Origin: Sporosarcina sp. ACRSL
GTDB lineage: Bacteria > Bacillota > Bacilli > Bacillales_A > Planococcaceae
DNA length: 64,000 nucleotides
Assembly: GCF_022346605.1 (NCBI RefSeq)
Contig: NZ_JAKRNT010000004.1
Location: 1 to 64,000 of the forward strand
Reading direction: 5' to 3'
In this document: positions 38,267 through 48,307 of the stretch, in pieces
Layout: the number at the start of each line of letters is the position of its first letter
Numbering within the stretch: the first letter of the stretch is position 1
Position numbers and translations under genes: made by a program
The notes under the pieces: generated by a model
Seen by the model: only the letters and a program-made list of their open reading frames with translations
Databases searched by the model: none
What the model was told of the DNA's origin: nothing

Positions 38267-39550
38267 ATGTCAATTCTAACGATCGCCAGCTTGGAAAATA
38301 TGACTTTGAAAGAGTTATACGAGCTTGCAAGAGAATACAAAATCTCCTATTACAGCAAACTGACGAAAAAAGAACTCATCTTCGCCATTCTAAAAACGAG
38401 AGCCGAACAAGAAGGATTTTTCTTCATGGAAGGCGTACTCGAAATCATCCAATCAGAAGGATACGGATTCCTCCGCCCAATCAACTACTCGCCAAGCTCT
38501 GAGGACATCTACATTTCCGCTTCTCAAATTAGACGATTCGATCTTCGAAACGGGGACAAGGTCACAGGGAAAGTGCGTCCGCCGAAAGAGAACGAACGCT
38601 ATTACGGTCTATTACAAGTCGAAGCCGTCAACGGGGAAGACCCGGAAGTCGCTAGGGAACGTGTTCACTTCCCAGCATTGACACCGCTTTATCCGGATCG
38701 TCATATTAAACTCGAAACGAAGCCATCAAAACTATCGACACGCATCATGGACTTAGTGTCGCCAGTCGGTTTCGGCCAACGTGGACTCATCGTCGCGCCT
38801 CCAAAAGCAGGGAAAACGATGCTTTTGAAAGAAATTGCCAATGCGATCACGACAAATCATCCCGAAGCGGAATTGATTGTCCTGTTAATCGACGAGCGTC
38901 CTGAGGAAGTGACGGACATCGAACGTTCCGTCAATGCCGATGTTGTCAGCTCGACATTCGACGAAGTACCGGAAAACCACGTGAAAGTCGCTGAACTCGT
39001 ATTGGAACGAGCCATGCGCCTCGTCGAGCATAAACGCGACGTCGTCATTCTGATGGATTCCATTACAAGACTTGCACGCGCTTATAACCTCGTCATCCCG
39101 CCAAGCGGCCGTACGCTTTCCGGAGGGATCGATCCTGCGGCATTCCACCGTCCGAAACGGTTCTTCGGTGCGGCTCGAAACCTTGAAGAAGGCGGCAGCT
39201 TAACGATTCTAGCAACAGCTTTAATCGACACAGGCTCACGAATGGATGAAGTCATTTACGAAGAATTCAAAGGAACCGGAAACATGGAGTTGCATCTGGA
39301 CCGCAGCCTCGCAGAACGCCGCGTCTTCCCGGCACTCGACATTCGTCGCTCCGGTACGCGTAAAGAGGAACTGCTCATCCCATCCGAACAACTCGAAAAA
39401 CTGTGGGCAATCCGGAAAACATTCTCCGATGCACCCGATTTCGCAGAACGCTTCCTGAAAAAACTACGCCAATCCAAATCAAACGCTGAATTTTTCGACA
39501 AGCTCAACGAAGAAATGAAAGCCCATCGCAATGGGAAAGGGCTACTTTGA
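38267..39550 (+). CDS. rho: Transcription termination factor Rho
   Basis: A 427-residue hexameric RNA helicase. The N-terminal helix domain ([21 protein letters not shown]) is followed by the cold-shock RNA-binding domain (about 50-125, GYGFLRP). The RecA-type ATPase has Walker [23 protein letters not shown], the Q-loop and R-loop and the [21 protein letters not shown] region. Length matches B. subtilis Rho (427). It is followed by the repeat-containing gap before rpmE; I see no clear terminator after it. Confidence 0.97.
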   Translation: MSILTIASLENMTLKELYELAREYKISYYSKLTKKELIFAILKTRAEQEGFFFMEGVLEIIQSEGYGFLRPINYSPSSEDIYISASQIRRFDLRNGDKVTGKVRPPKENERYYGLLQVEAVNGEDPEVARERVHFPALTPLYPDRHIKLETKPSKLSTRIMDLVSPVGFGQRGLIVAPPKAGKTMLLKEIANAITTNHPEAELIVLLIDERPEEVTDIERSVNADVVSSTFDEVPENHVKVAELVLERAMRLVEHKRDVVILMDSITRLARAYNLVIPPSGRTLSGGIDPAAFHRPKRFFGAARNLEEGGSLTILATALIDTGSRMDEVIYEEFKGTGNMELHLDRSLAERRVFPALDIRRSGTRKEELLIPSEQLEKLWAIRKTFSDAPDFAERFLKKLRQSKSNAEFFDKLNEEMKAHRNGKGLL

Positions 39551-39600
39551 TTAATAAAAAATCGATGTAAAATAGTTTCAAACGCCGTCAAATAAAATAG

Positions 39601-39668
39601 TTGCGAACGCCGTCACGAAGAACGAAGTTTGCGAGCAAAAGCAAAGCGTTGCGAGCACATCTTTGCGC
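39601..39668. repeat. Dispersed element, copy C (inverted relative to copies A/B)
   Basis: The reverse complement of this stretch matches 1532-1600 closely (GCAAAGATGTGCTCG, AACGCT, GCTCGCAAA, GTTCTTCGTGACGGC). The flank AATAGTTGCGAAC at 39597-39609 is repeated at 39725-39737, where it supplies the -35 region of the rpmE promoter. Confidence 0.7.
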
Positions 39669-39728
39669 TTGCCGTCAAAAATGACGTTGTTTGAACGGAA
39701 ATCAACAGTGATATTTGAAATTAAATAG

Positions 39729-39757
39729 TTGCGAACACCTGACGAATTTGTTATACT
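39729..39757 (+). promoter_or_regulatory. SigA-type promoter of rpmE
   Basis: TTGCGA (39729-39734) and TATACT (39752-39757) are separated by exactly 17 bp. The leader to rpmE is then about 125 nt, long enough for autogenous control, but I recognise no known ribosomal-protein leader. Confidence 0.68.
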
Positions 39758-39889
39758 TTTCGAGTATGGTTTATAGCCATCTGCTGCATATGCGGTTGAC
39801 ATATTCGGACCGTGTAAGGCATCAGTCTTATGCAACACCCTACAATAATACTCTGTTCCAGATGGTTCAGGGCGAGAGGAGAGAGACCG

Positions 39890-40105
39890 ATGAGAGCAGG
39901 AATTCATCCAAACTACAAACTTGCAAAAGTTACTTGTTCATGTGGAAACACATTCGAAACAGGTTCTGTAAAAGAGGACATCCGCGTAGAAGTTTGCTCG
40001 GAATGCCACCCATTCTACACTGGACGCCAAAAATTCGCTGCAGCGGACGGACGTATCGACCGCTTCAACAAGAAATATGGCTTCAAAGAAGAAGGACAAG
40101 AATAA
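39890..40105 (+). CDS. rpmE: Ribosomal protein bL31 (zinc-containing type)
   Basis: A 71-residue large-subunit protein. Cysteines in TCSCGNTF and CSECHPF form the zinc site of the C+ type, which is used under zinc sufficiency. It also has the typical GRQKF and [13 protein letters not shown] 39890 follows a purine-rich GAGAGGAGAGAGACC. It lies after rho as in B. subtilis. Confidence 0.96.
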   Translation: MRAGIHPNYKLAKVTCSCGNTFETGSVKEDIRVEVCSECHPFYTGRQKFAAADGRIDRFNKKYGFKEEGQE

Positions 40106-40114
40106 GAACCTTCC

Positions 40115-40142
40115 AACCCGCCAACATTGTTTGGCGGGTTTT
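40115..40142 (+). terminator. Terminator of rpmE
   Basis: AACCCGCCAA (40115-40124) pairs with TTGGCGGGTT (40131-40140), followed by TT and a weak T-rich stretch. Confidence 0.85.
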
Positions 40143-40304
40143 CAATTTGGGAATAAACCAATAGATCTCCGCATTTTTCACATCCTATAACATATTCCGC
40201 TACGAAAGAAAAGACGTCAATTTTACAATGAATTCATGTATGATAGACATTCCGACAACATAAGAAAAACGTTTACATAGAGCAATGATGAGAGGGGAAC
40301 AAAC

Positions 40305-40907
40305 ATGTACGTGTCAATGCAAGGTGGCTGGATAGAAGTAATTTGCGGAAGTATGTTTTCAGGAAAATCCGAGGAATTGATTCGACGGGTACGGCGCTCG
40401 CAATTCGCCAAACAGAAAATTGCAGTGTTCAAGCCCGAAATCGATGATCGATATAGCGAGGAAGCCGTCGTCAGCCATAACGGAACGACTGTAATCGCGA
40501 CCCCTGTTGCGCATTCAACGCAGATTGAGCAACATATTAAAGATGATTACGATGTCATCGCAATCGACGAAGCCCAATTTTTCGACGAAGGCATCATCGA
40601 CGTCGTCATGGAATTGGCCGATCGTGGATTCCGAGTCATCGTCGCTGGACTGGACCAAGACTTCCGCGGCGAACCGTTCGGACCAATGCCTCAGCTCATG
40701 GCAGTAGCCGAAAACGTCACAAAACTGCACGCGGTCTGTACGGTTTGCGGATCACCCGCAAGCCGGACGCAACGGCTCATTAACGGACAACCCGCCGGCT
40801 ACGATGATCCGATCATCCTCGTCGGTGCATCTGAAGCGTACGAAGCAAGATGCCGTGCGCATCACGAAGTCCCGAGCGGCGTAACCGCTAGTGTACAAGC
40901 GAAATAA
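40305..40907 (+). CDS. tdk: Thymidine kinase
   Basis: A 200-residue type II thymidine kinase for salvage of thymidine. The P-loop is [14 protein letters not shown], Walker [11 protein letters not shown], followed by [11 protein letters not shown] and a zinc ribbon with Cys pairs (CTVCG and a later RCRAHHE). ATG 40305 follows AGAGGGGAAC. A terminator follows at 40915. Confidence 0.96.
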   Translation: MYVSMQGGWIEVICGSMFSGKSEELIRRVRRSQFAKQKIAVFKPEIDDRYSEEAVVSHNGTTVIATPVAHSTQIEQHIKDDYDVIAIDEAQFFDEGIIDVVMELADRGFRVIVAGLDQDFRGEPFGPMPQLMAVAENVTKLHAVCTVCGSPASRTQRLINGQPAGYDDPIILVGASEAYEARCRAHHEVPSGVTASVQAK

Positions 40908-40914
40908 AGGTAGG

Positions 40915-40949
40915 AGACAGCATGGACAATCGCCATGCTGTCTTTTTAT
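40915..40949 (+). terminator. Terminator of tdk
   Basis: AGACAGCATGG (40915-40925) pairs with CCATGCTGTCT (40933-40943), followed by a T-run. Confidence 0.92.
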
Positions 40950-41033
40950 TGGGTAAAATTACACCAACACATTATCCACATCCGTTGAATATTATGGCTA
41001 TGGCAAACCCTAAAATAAGATGGGAGGTGGAAC

Positions 41034-42038
41034 GTGTTGAAAAAATGGATTTTTGTCCTCATTCTTCTTTGTTCAATTGGACTGTTCGGATGCCAACAAA
41101 AGCAAGCTTCCGAATGGAAAAAGACCGATACACCACAACAAACGGAGCCGACGGAACAACCGACCGACGAAACCGAAGTTCAACCTGATATCGAAACGGA
41201 ACCGGGAAATGAACCAGAGCCTGCAGTTATTCACATCATCGACCCGTCAACCAATGAAATTATCCACACATTATCTCCGATTGATTTGGGTTTTGAGATG
41301 GACATCGAGGCATACATTGCGAAAATCGAAAAACTTGCGAAAGAGTTGGCACGTGGAACCGAAGGGAAATCCGGCTACGATCAACGGATGATCCTCGACA
41401 AATTGGACGACCAAGGCCAAGTCATCAAAGGAAGCCCTCTGATCCTGTTGCGTGAAAATATATTAGTGGAGCGGATTATGGAAGTGTCCGCGGAAGGCGG
41501 CGATGTCGAATTACCGATCGAAGTAACGGAAAGTGGCTACGATCAGGAAGATGTTCCTCACTTGGATGACGTTACAATCGCAACGTACACGACCTACTTC
41601 AATCCGTCAGACACAAACCGGAATAAAAATATCGAACTTTCCGCGAAAGCGATTAACAATGTAATCATCGGAAGCGGAGACCATTTCTCCTTTAACACCG
41701 TCGTCGGCCCACGTGACGAAGCAAACGGCTACCAGCCAGCCCCGGAAATCATCAACAAAAAACTGGTCATGGGAATAGGCGGAGGGATTTGCCAAACATC
41801 CTCCACCTTATTCAACGCGATCGATCAACTGCCAGTGAAATACATCGAGCGGCACCATCATTCAATTGACATTGGCTACGTCCCGAAAGGAAGGGATGCA
41901 ACCGTCTCCTACGGCGCCCTCGACTTCAGATTCCAAAACACAACCGACGCCCCGCTCCTCGTCAAAGCCATTTACGGCAAAAACTTTTTAACAGTTGAAA
42001 TTAGAACATCGCAGAAATATGTTGATGTCCTGAAGTAA
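41034..42038 (+). CDS. VanW-family lipoprotein
   Basis: A 334-residue protein. A basic start and hydrophobic helix end at lipobox LFGCQQ (Cys about 19), so it should be a lipoprotein. A Thr/Glu/Pro-rich linker follows. After a mid-region comes a VanW domain with YFNPSDTNRNKNIELSA, GGGICQTSSTLFNA and VEIRTSQKYVDV. The function of VanW domains is not established; they recur in cell-envelope proteins. GTG 41034 follows GGGAGGTGG, and TTG 41037 is an alternative. It is followed by a GC-rich hairpin without T-run at 42051-42075. Confidence 0.85.
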   Translation: MLKKWIFVLILLCSIGLFGCQQKQASEWKKTDTPQQTEPTEQPTDETEVQPDIETEPGNEPEPAVIHIIDPSTNEIIHTLSPIDLGFEMDIEAYIAKIEKLAKELARGTEGKSGYDQRMILDKLDDQGQVIKGSPLILLRENILVERIMEVSAEGGDVELPIEVTESGYDQEDVPHLDDVTIATYTTYFNPSDTNRNKNIELSAKAINNVIIGSGDHFSFNTVVGPRDEANGYQPAPEIINKKLVMGIGGGICQTSSTLFNAIDQLPVKYIERHHHSIDIGYVPKGRDATVSYGALDFRFQNTTDAPLLVKAIYGKNFLTVEIRTSQKYVDVLK

Positions 42039-42050
42039 ATTCCGACGCCG

Positions 42051-42075
42051 CGGCTCCCGTACTTAAACGGAGCCG
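42051..42075 (+). other. Hairpin after the VanW gene
   Basis: CGGCTCC (42051-42057) pairs with GGAGCCG (42069-42075). No T-run follows, so it may protect the transcript end or act with Rho rather than terminate by itself. Confidence 0.45.
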
Positions 42076-42232
42076 CCATGCGTTCAAAACGACTGATTGG
42101 AAATTAAAAATTTTATTTTTAACCCGCATTCTGCACCAAAACAAAATTTTAAATCGCATATTGGGGTCGAATTTAAATTTCCGCCAATATTAGAAAACTC
42201 ACTAACTGCTACAATGTTTGTGAGGTGATGAC

Positions 42233-43174
42233 ATGCTAATGAAAAAACGGAGCGAACCATTATCCTTGCTAGGTTTGCAAGCATTAACCGACCGGCTGCC
42301 TACCAACCACAAACAATACGCAATAATTGAGGAAGATCTCAGAAGGAGAAAAGCTGGATTCAGTGGTGAATTAAATTTTGACAAGCATATAAACGAATTC
42401 CGCCCAACCTATCCATTTGCCTTACTCCATGATATTTGCCTCCTACAAAACGGTATTTATTTTCAAATGGATTCCGTACTAATTCTGCCAGATAAAATTC
42501 TCATCTTTGAAATTAAAAATCTTGGCGGAAAACTCACCGTCAAAGCAAATCCAACGCAATTCATCCAAGAAATCAAAGGTGAAAGGAAGATTATCCAAAG
42601 CCCCATCACGGAATTGGATCGTAAAATGATTTTCATGGACAGATGGCTAAAGGAGAGAGGAATTGATATTCCCATTCAAGGAATGATAGGACTTGCCTAT
42701 ACTAACGAATTATTTATTGAAGAAGAAACAAGAGTTGAAATTTTATTCACACATGAAATTCCGATAAGGCTGTATAACATGGAAATTACAGAAGAAAAAT
42801 TAAGTAGAACTAAAATCAATAAAATTGCACGCGACTTTGTTGACTCACACCAGGAGTACAACCCATTTCCTTTGACAAAGACGTTGAAGATAGAAAAAGA
42901 AAATATAATTACAGGAGTTTATTGTCCAGCATGCAAACGCACTGGGATGAAGTGGAACCTCATGAAATGGCAATGTCCCGGCTGTTCTTATAGTTCTGTA
43001 GATTGTCATCTGGCTCTTCTCGACGATTGGTTCTATCTAATGGACAGCAGTATCACCAATCGCCAATTTCGGTCATTTTCCGGTATTCAAGATCCGGATG
43101 TAGCTAAAAGAATCCTGAAGAAGTCGGGTCTCATCATGAAAGGTGCTCACAGAACTGCATTTTATATAAGGTGA
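42233..43174 (+). CDS. NERD-domain protein with C-terminal zinc ribbon
   Basis: A 313-residue protein. The N-terminal half carries a nuclease-related (NERD) domain, with GFSGELNFDKHI and the D-x10-ExK core (QMDSVLI...IFEIKNLGG). The middle is helical and the C-terminal part has two Cys pairs (CPACKRTG and CPGCSY) of a zinc ribbon. NERD domains resemble the PD-(D/E)xK nuclease core, and plasmid or DNA-processing roles have been proposed. Codon and base use are AT-rich compared with the neighbours, and it is not in the B. subtilis order, suggesting acquisition. ATG 42233 follows GAGGTGATG. Confidence 0.85.
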   Translation: MLMKKRSEPLSLLGLQALTDRLPTNHKQYAIIEEDLRRRKAGFSGELNFDKHINEFRPTYPFALLHDICLLQNGIYFQMDSVLILPDKILIFEIKNLGGKLTVKANPTQFIQEIKGERKIIQSPITELDRKMIFMDRWLKERGIDIPIQGMIGLAYTNELFIEEETRVEILFTHEIPIRLYNMEITEEKLSRTKINKIARDFVDSHQEYNPFPLTKTLKIEKENIITGVYCPACKRTGMKWNLMKWQCPGCSYSSVDCHLALLDDWFYLMDSSITNRQFRSFSGIQDPDVAKRILKKSGLIMKGAHRTAFYIR

Positions 43175-43183
43175 TTATATAAG

Positions 43184-43208
43184 CGCTTTGACCATAAAGC
43201 GTTTTTTT
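43184..43208 (+). terminator. Terminator of the NERD gene
   Basis: CGCTTT (43184-43189) pairs with AAAGCG (43196-43201), followed by TTTTTTT. Confidence 0.8.
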
Positions 43209-43257
43209 AATCGCGCCATACTTTGCCTTTCGCCGCTCGTATTAAGATTGTAGTCCC

Positions 43258-43509
43258 GCGCTCAAAGCCGACCGCCTGGCGCCCGAAGTATCGGCAATTG
43301 CGCCCGAAGTAAAGTCATCCGCGCCCGAAGAGTCGGCACTGGCGCCCGAAGCATCGTCCTCCGCGCCCGAAGCATCATCCTCCGCGCCCGAAGAGCCGGC
43401 ACCGGCGCCCGAAGTATAGGCCTTCGCGCCCGAAGAGTCGGCACTGGCGCCCGAAACATAGGCCCCCGCGCCTGAAGAGTCGGCAAAGTCGCCCGAAGCA
43501 ATTGCACCC
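43258..43509. repeat. 21-bp-period array, core GCGCCCGAAG
   Basis: Twelve units start at 43258, 43279, 43300, 43321, 43342, 43363, 43384, 43405, 43426, 43447, 43468 and 43489, exactly 21 bp apart. The core GCGCCCGAAG is followed by 11 partly conserved bases (often AGTCGGCACTG or CATCGTCCTCC). The first unit reads GCGCTCAAAG, linking it to the array at 120-257. It lies between the NERD gene and prfA. Confidence 0.95.
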
Positions 43510-43620
43510 ACTCCGCCTACTCCAAAAACCACTCCCCCTGAAGAAATCACTGTATTTCATCGCCTTATTCCCGTACAATAAACATACAAAAGAGACTGTA
43601 AACAAAGAGGTGCAATGATT

Positions 43621-44697
43621 ATGTTTGATAGGCTGCAAGCCGTGGAGGATCGGTATGAGCGATTGAATGAATTGCTGAGCGATCCGGATATTGTGAGTGA
43701 TATGACGAAGCTGCGGACGTATTCGAAGGAGCAGTCCGACTTGCAGGATACGGTCGATGCGTACCGTGAATATAAAAGTGCGACGACCCAGTACAACAAT
43801 GCGAAACAAATGCTTGAAGAACCGTTGGATGATGAAATGAAGGAGCTCGTCAAAATGGAGCTCGCGGAACTTGATGATCAGATCGAAGCGCTCGAAGCGA
43901 GATTGAAATTGCTGCTCGTTCCGAAAGATCCGAACGACGACAAAAACGTCATAATGGAAATCCGTGGCGCGGCGGGCGGCGACGAAGCCGCGTTGTTCGC
44001 GGGCAACTTGTATCGAATGTACAGCCGATTTGCGGAAATGAATCATTGGAAAGTCGAAGTGATGGATTCCTCGCCGACCGAACTCGGCGGGTTTAAAGAA
44101 ATCATCTTCATGATTAACGGCAGCGGCGCCTATTCAAAATTGAAATATGAAAACGGCGCACATCGCGTACAGCGCGTGCCGGAAACGGAATCGGGCGGCC
44201 GTATCCATACATCGACGGCCACTGTCGCGGTTCTTCCGGAAGCGGAGGAAGTTGAAATCGAAATCCACGAGAAAGATATCCGTACCGACACGTTCGCGTC
44301 TTCCGGACCAGGTGGGCAATCCGTCAACACGACGATGTCTGCTGTCCGCCTGACGCACTTGCCGACAGGCATCACCGTATCGTGTCAGGATGAAAAATCG
44401 CAAATCAAAAACAAAGAGAAAGCGATGAAAGTCCTCCGTGCACGCATCTACGACAAATTCATGCAGGAGGCGCAAGCCGAATACGACGAAAAGCGGAAAT
44501 CCGCCGTCGGGACAGGCGACCGTTCTGAGCGGATCCGCACATATAACTTCCCGCAAAACCGCGTGACGGACCACCGGATCGGGCTCACGATCCAAAAACT
44601 CGACCAGATCATCGAAGGGAAGCTCGACGAAGTAATCGACGCTCTCATCGTCGAGGACCAGGCAAGACGATTGGAAAGCTTGGAGCAACATGACTGA
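43621..44697 (+). CDS. prfA: Peptide chain release factor 1
   Basis: A 358-residue release factor reading UAA and UAG. The ribosome-active GGQ motif is in [20 protein letters not shown], and the codon-recognition region lies upstream in domain 2. ATG 43621 is preferred over ATG 43615 because AAAGAGGTG then has normal spacing. It overlaps prmC, whose product methylates the GGQ glutamine. Confidence 0.97.
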   Translation: MFDRLQAVEDRYERLNELLSDPDIVSDMTKLRTYSKEQSDLQDTVDAYREYKSATTQYNNAKQMLEEPLDDEMKELVKMELAELDDQIEALEARLKLLLVPKDPNDDKNVIMEIRGAAGGDEAALFAGNLYRMYSRFAEMNHWKVEVMDSSPTELGGFKEIIFMINGSGAYSKLKYENGAHRVQRVPETESGGRIHTSTATVAVLPEAEEVEIEIHEKDIRTDTFASSGPGGQSVNTTMSAVRLTHLPTGITVSCQDEKSQIKNKEKAMKVLRARIYDKFMQEAQAEYDEKRKSAVGTGDRSERIRTYNFPQNRVTDHRIGLTIQKLDQIIEGKLDEVIDALIVEDQARRLESLEQHD

Positions 44698-45535
44698 AAA
44701 AATCTATGAAGCTTTAAAAAAAGCGAAATCCCTTCTCGAATCGAAAAACTTGGACACCCATGCCGCACAATTGCTCATGGAGCATGTCACAGAAAAATCC
44801 AGCGCAGCATTACTCGCGGATTTACGTGAGCCGCTTACAACCGAACAGCAAACCGCTTTCTGGAATAAAACCGAAGAGCTGCTCACAGGGAAACCCGTTC
44901 AGCATATTATCGGAACCGAACAGTTTTACGGACTGTCATTCGAAGTAAATGAACATGTTCTTATCCCACGACCTGAAACAGAGGAGCTCGTATTCGGCGC
45001 TCTTGAACATAGTCGAAAGTTTCCTACATTCCGCGTGGCGGATATCGGTACAGGGAGCGGCGCGATCGCGATTGCCTTCAAAAAAGAAAGGCCAGATGCA
45101 CTCGTCACGGCGACCGACATTAGTGAAGCGGCACTCGACGTTGCGAAACGGAATGCAAAACGGAACGGCGTCGACATCGATTTCAGGCAAGGGAATATGA
45201 CCGAGCCGATTGAAGGGGAGAAGTGGGATGTCGTCCTATCGAACCCGCCTTATATTGCATGGGAAGAGTCAAAAGAGATGTCGACGACAGTGCTCGATTT
45301 CGAGCCGCATAGTGCATTGTTTGCGGATGATGACGGGCTTTTCTTCTACAAACAGCTCGCAAAAAAATTGCCGCTGCTCATGAGCGAACAATCCCTCATC
45401 GGCGTTGAAATAGGTTACCTTCAAGGCCCGGAGGTAAGCGAACTGTTCCAAAAGGCGTTTCCTGATGCTCGAGTTTCGATAATGAAAGACGTAAACGGAA
45501 AAGACCGAATGATATTTTGTGAGATTGGTGAATAA
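44690..45535 (+). CDS. prmC: Release factor glutamine methyltransferase PrmC
   Basis: A 281-residue S-adenosylmethionine-dependent methyltransferase that modifies the GGQ glutamine of release factors. The N-terminal helical release-factor-binding domain is followed by the SAM fold with [13 protein letters not shown] and the catalytic NPPY (SNPPYIAW). It overlaps prfA by eight bases, consistent with a shared transcript. Confidence 0.96.
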   Translation: MTEKIYEALKKAKSLLESKNLDTHAAQLLMEHVTEKSSAALLADLREPLTTEQQTAFWNKTEELLTGKPVQHIIGTEQFYGLSFEVNEHVLIPRPETEELVFGALEHSRKFPTFRVADIGTGSGAIAIAFKKERPDALVTATDISEAALDVAKRNAKRNGVDIDFRQGNMTEPIEGEKWDVVLSNPPYIAWEESKEMSTTVLDFEPHSALFADDDGLFFYKQLAKKLPLLMSEQSLIGVEIGYLQGPEVSELFQKAFPDARVSIMKDVNGKDRMIFCEIGE

Positions 45536-45578
45536 ATCGTCCTCTCCTTGGTGACAATGATGTCAGGAGGGGATCGAT

Positions 45579-46142
45579 ATGTTGCAAGACTATGAAATTA
45601 GCAAACCAGTAGGAAGAATAGATAGTTTCATGGCTGTTATTGAGTTCATTCTCGTGCTTTTCCTCATTCAGTCCGCGTTACTGTTATTTTCAGGGCAGGC
45701 GGAGCAGGATGAAGAGATCAGATTTCGGATCCTGTCGCATTCAAATGCGCCTGCGGACCAGAAGTTAAAAGAAGAAATCCAGTTAGTCATCGAGCCGATG
45801 ATTAATCAAGCAATTGCGCAGGCAGAATCAAAGTCTGAGATTGTGGATAATTTAAAAGCGATTGAAGCGACAATTTTAGAGACTGCTCAATCGATGGCGG
45901 ACGGGCAAGACGTTCGATTTGAAAGAAAGGCGGCACTGTTTCCGCCGAAGCGTTCGGGCTTCGTCATTACGCCGCAAGCTCCCTATGACGCTTATATATT
46001 GACGATTGGCAGCGGGCGTGGCGACAATTGGTGGTGTTCTTTATTCCCGAAGGTCTGTTTTCCCGATAAAGATGTGGAAAAAGCGGAGGATGAAAAAGTT
46101 ACTTTCTTCATTTGGGAGTGGATAAAGTCATGGTTTGATTGA
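45579..46142 (+). CDS. spoIIR: Stage II sporulation protein R
   Basis: A 187-residue exported signalling protein. An N-terminal membrane or signal segment (about 20-40) precedes the SpoIIR domain with IRFRILSHSNAPADQKLK and the C-terminal GRGDNWWCSLFPKVCF with paired Cys. In B. subtilis it is made in the forespore and triggers processing of pro-SigmaE in the mother cell. ATG 45579 follows AGGAGGGG. It is somewhat shorter than the B. subtilis protein, mainly at the C-terminus. Confidence 0.93.
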   Translation: MLQDYEISKPVGRIDSFMAVIEFILVLFLIQSALLLFSGQAEQDEEIRFRILSHSNAPADQKLKEEIQLVIEPMINQAIAQAESKSEIVDNLKAIEATILETAQSMADGQDVRFERKAALFPPKRSGFVITPQAPYDAYILTIGSGRGDNWWCSLFPKVCFPDKDVEKAEDEKVTFFIWEWIKSWFD

Positions 46143-46203
46143 AGTTATCCACTAGTAACTGTGGATAAGTGGATGGAATTGTGTATAAATGGGGGTTTGC
46201 AAC

Positions 46204-47232
46204 GTGGAAACTGAAATCGTTTCAGTGGATAACGATATGGATAACTCAAAAAGTTATCAACAGGCTGTGGATATATTGAAAGACGGAGGCGTTGTCGCGT
46301 TCCCGACCGAAACGGTTTACGGTCTTGGTGCGCTTGCGACGGATGCCCGCGCCGTGCAACGGATATTCGAAGCGAAAGGGCGCCCGTCCGACAACCCGCT
46401 CATCGTACATATTGGCAATAAAGAAGATGTGGATAAATATGCGGTCAATGTGCCGGAAAATGCGAAACGTCTCATGGACGCATTTTGGCCGGGCCCGTTG
46501 ACGCTCGTCTTCCATAAAAGGCCTGGCGTTATTGCGGAAAATGTTACGCCTGGTTTCGAAACGGTCGGTATACGGATGCCCGACCATCCTGTCGCGCTCA
46601 CATTACTACAGACGCTAGGCGGGCCGCTTGCCGCACCGAGTGCAAACCGAAGCGGAAAGCCGAGCCCGACAGAAGCACTTCATGTTATGACCGATTTGCA
46701 AGGGCGGATCCCGCTCATCGTCGACGGCGGAAGGACTGGCGTCGGCGTCGAATCGACCGTGATTGACATGACGGTCGACCCGCCAGCGATTTTGCGCCCC
46801 GGCGGTGTGACGCGCGAGATGATCGAGGATGTAATCGGTCCTGTTACGGCGGAAAGCAAGTCAGCGGGTGAAGAAGCGCCGAAAGCTCCAGGTATGAAAT
46901 ATATGCATTACGCACCCGAGTCGCCACTTTTCGTCATCGAGCCGGATGAAGCGGTCATCCGGGATGCAGTGCGACAACTCCACGCTGAAGGGAAACGGGT
47001 TGCCGTCATCGGTCCTAATGAGTTTGATATCGGAGAGGCTGACTGGTACTTCCCGGTCGGACCTCTCCATGACAATGACGCGATGGCGGTGAATTTATAC
47101 GGGGCGATCCGGCAATGTGATTTGACCGAAGCCGATCTTATCCTTGCCGCCGGGACCAATTTTGAAGGCGTCGGTGCCGCTGTCATGAACCGGCTCCTGA
47201 AGGCGGCGGACGGAAAGCGGTTCAACCGATAA
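46204..47232 (+). CDS. ywlC: L-threonylcarbamoyladenylate synthase (Sua5/YwlC)
   Basis: A 342-residue enzyme that makes the precursor of t6A37 in tRNAs decoding ANN codons. The YrdC-like domain (about 1-205) has FPTETVYGLGA, RPSDNPLIVHI, APSANRSGKPSPT and GGVTREMIEDV. The C-terminal Sua5 domain follows a linker at about 220. GTG 46204 is favoured since GGGGGTTTGC lies upstream; ATG 46189 would add five residues. Confidence 0.92.
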   Translation: METEIVSVDNDMDNSKSYQQAVDILKDGGVVAFPTETVYGLGALATDARAVQRIFEAKGRPSDNPLIVHIGNKEDVDKYAVNVPENAKRLMDAFWPGPLTLVFHKRPGVIAENVTPGFETVGIRMPDHPVALTLLQTLGGPLAAPSANRSGKPSPTEALHVMTDLQGRIPLIVDGGRTGVGVESTVIDMTVDPPAILRPGGVTREMIEDVIGPVTAESKSAGEEAPKAPGMKYMHYAPESPLFVIEPDEAVIRDAVRQLHAEGKRVAVIGPNEFDIGEADWYFPVGPLHDNDAMAVNLYGAIRQCDLTEADLILAAGTNFEGVGAAVMNRLLKAADGKRFNR

Positions 47233-47300
47233 TAGGGTATGAATGACCTCCTAAACGAGCGCATAAGATGGATGGATGCGGAAGTTGGGAGGTCAATTCA

Positions 47301-47801
47301 TTGTTGGAAATTATCGCTGCAAGTATTACGACAATCGATATTGTTGTTGTATTATCGTTGCTACGGCTACGGAAAAATAGGCTACCCCTCGCCCTATGGA
47401 TAGCGTTTTTGAATATGGCGCTCCCTTTCCTCGGTTTCATGATGGGGGATTGGTCCGCCAATCTTTTTTCAGTATGGAGCAATTTATTGTCAGGCGTATT
47501 ACTCGCGTTGATCGGCATCCATATGCTCCTGCAAGATGATGACAGCAGTGCGCTGCAACAACAGCTCCATCCGTCCATCATTGCAATTGCCATCAGTCTC
47601 GACACATTTTCGGTCAGCGTTTCGTTCGGCATGCTTCATATGAATAAAATGCTGTTTATCTTCGCCTCTGGTTTCCTGTCGTTCGTCTTTTCCTGCCTTG
47701 CGCTTTATTATGGAAGAATGTTAAACATCAAAAACGGCAAGCTGCTTCGGTGGATTTCGGGGTTGGCACTTGTCGCCTTGGGGATAATGTCATGTTTTTG
47801 A
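47301..47801 (+). CDS. mntP: Manganese efflux pump MntP-like (YwlD)
   Basis: A 166-residue membrane protein with about six helices in two repeats. The second repeat carries the metal-site motif SLDTFSVSVSFGM. The first repeat has TTIDIVVVLS, which lacks the usual Ala/Asn-rich pattern and is degenerate. TTG 47301 follows GGGAGGTC at normal spacing; ATG 47268 would add 11 residues and has no site. It lies at the same position as ywlD in B. subtilis. Substrate is assigned by family. Confidence 0.8.
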   Translation: MLEIIAASITTIDIVVVLSLLRLRKNRLPLALWIAFLNMALPFLGFMMGDWSANLFSVWSNLLSGVLLALIGIHMLLQDDDSSALQQQLHPSIIAIAISLDTFSVSVSFGMLHMNKMLFIFASGFLSFVFSCLALYYGRMLNIKNGKLLRWISGLALVALGIMSCF

Positions 47802-47860
47802 TGAAATTATCTATTCCTTTCTTCACGGTTATCAAGTATTCTAAAGGTAGGTGATGATGA

Positions 47861-48307
47861 ATGAATATTTATTTTATTTGTACAGGGAATACATGCAGAA
47901 GTCCGATGGCCGAGGCGATTCTTCGTGCGAAGGCGATTGAAGGCGTCGCGGTCCGTTCGGCTGGTGTGAGTGCAATTGATGGAATGCCGATTTCAAAAAA
48001 CGCCCAGACGCTTATCGAAGAATCGGACATGCCATATACAAGTGTGTCGCATTCGGTGACGGAAGAGGATCTAGCTTGGGCGGATCTCGTATTGACGATG
48101 ACTGCATCGCATAAGGCAATTCTGCTTCATTCATTCCCGGAAGTTGAAAAGAAAACATTTACATTGAAAGAGTATGTGACACCCGGGGATGTCGGGGATG
48201 TGCACGATCCGTACGGTGGCAACTTGGCTACCTACCGGACGACATTCGATGAATTGCGTAGGTTGATTGAGCAGTTGAAGATGAAGCTGACGGAGGATGG
48301 GGCATGA
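47861..48307 (+). CDS. ywlE: Protein arginine phosphatase YwlE
   Basis: A 148-residue low-molecular-weight phosphatase. The P-loop is CTGNTCRSP: Cys7 is the nucleophile, and the Thr following the Asn marks phospho-arginine specificity in B. subtilis YwlE. The general acid Asp is in VHDPYGG near the C-terminus. It reverses McsB arginine phosphorylation. It overlaps the chemoreceptor gene by four bases (ATGA). Confidence 0.92.
   Translation: MNIYFICTGNTCRSPMAEAILRAKAIEGVAVRSAGVSAIDGMPISKNAQTLIEESDMPYTSVSHSVTEEDLAWADLVLTMTASHKAILLHSFPEVEKKTFTLKEYVTPGDVGDVHDPYGGNLATYRTTFDELRRLIEQLKMKLTEDGA

Noticed and set aside
40262..40277. cre site before tdk (AAAACGTTTACA)
   Set aside because: Only 12 of 14 consensus positions match and the conserved first two bases differ; thymidine kinase is not a usual CcpA target.
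43242..43550. Minus-strand frame encoding Ser/Gly/Ala/Asp 7-residue repeats
   Set aside because: The repeats follow from the 21-bp period of the array; the start lacks a good ribosome binding site and overlaps the likely prfA promoter region.
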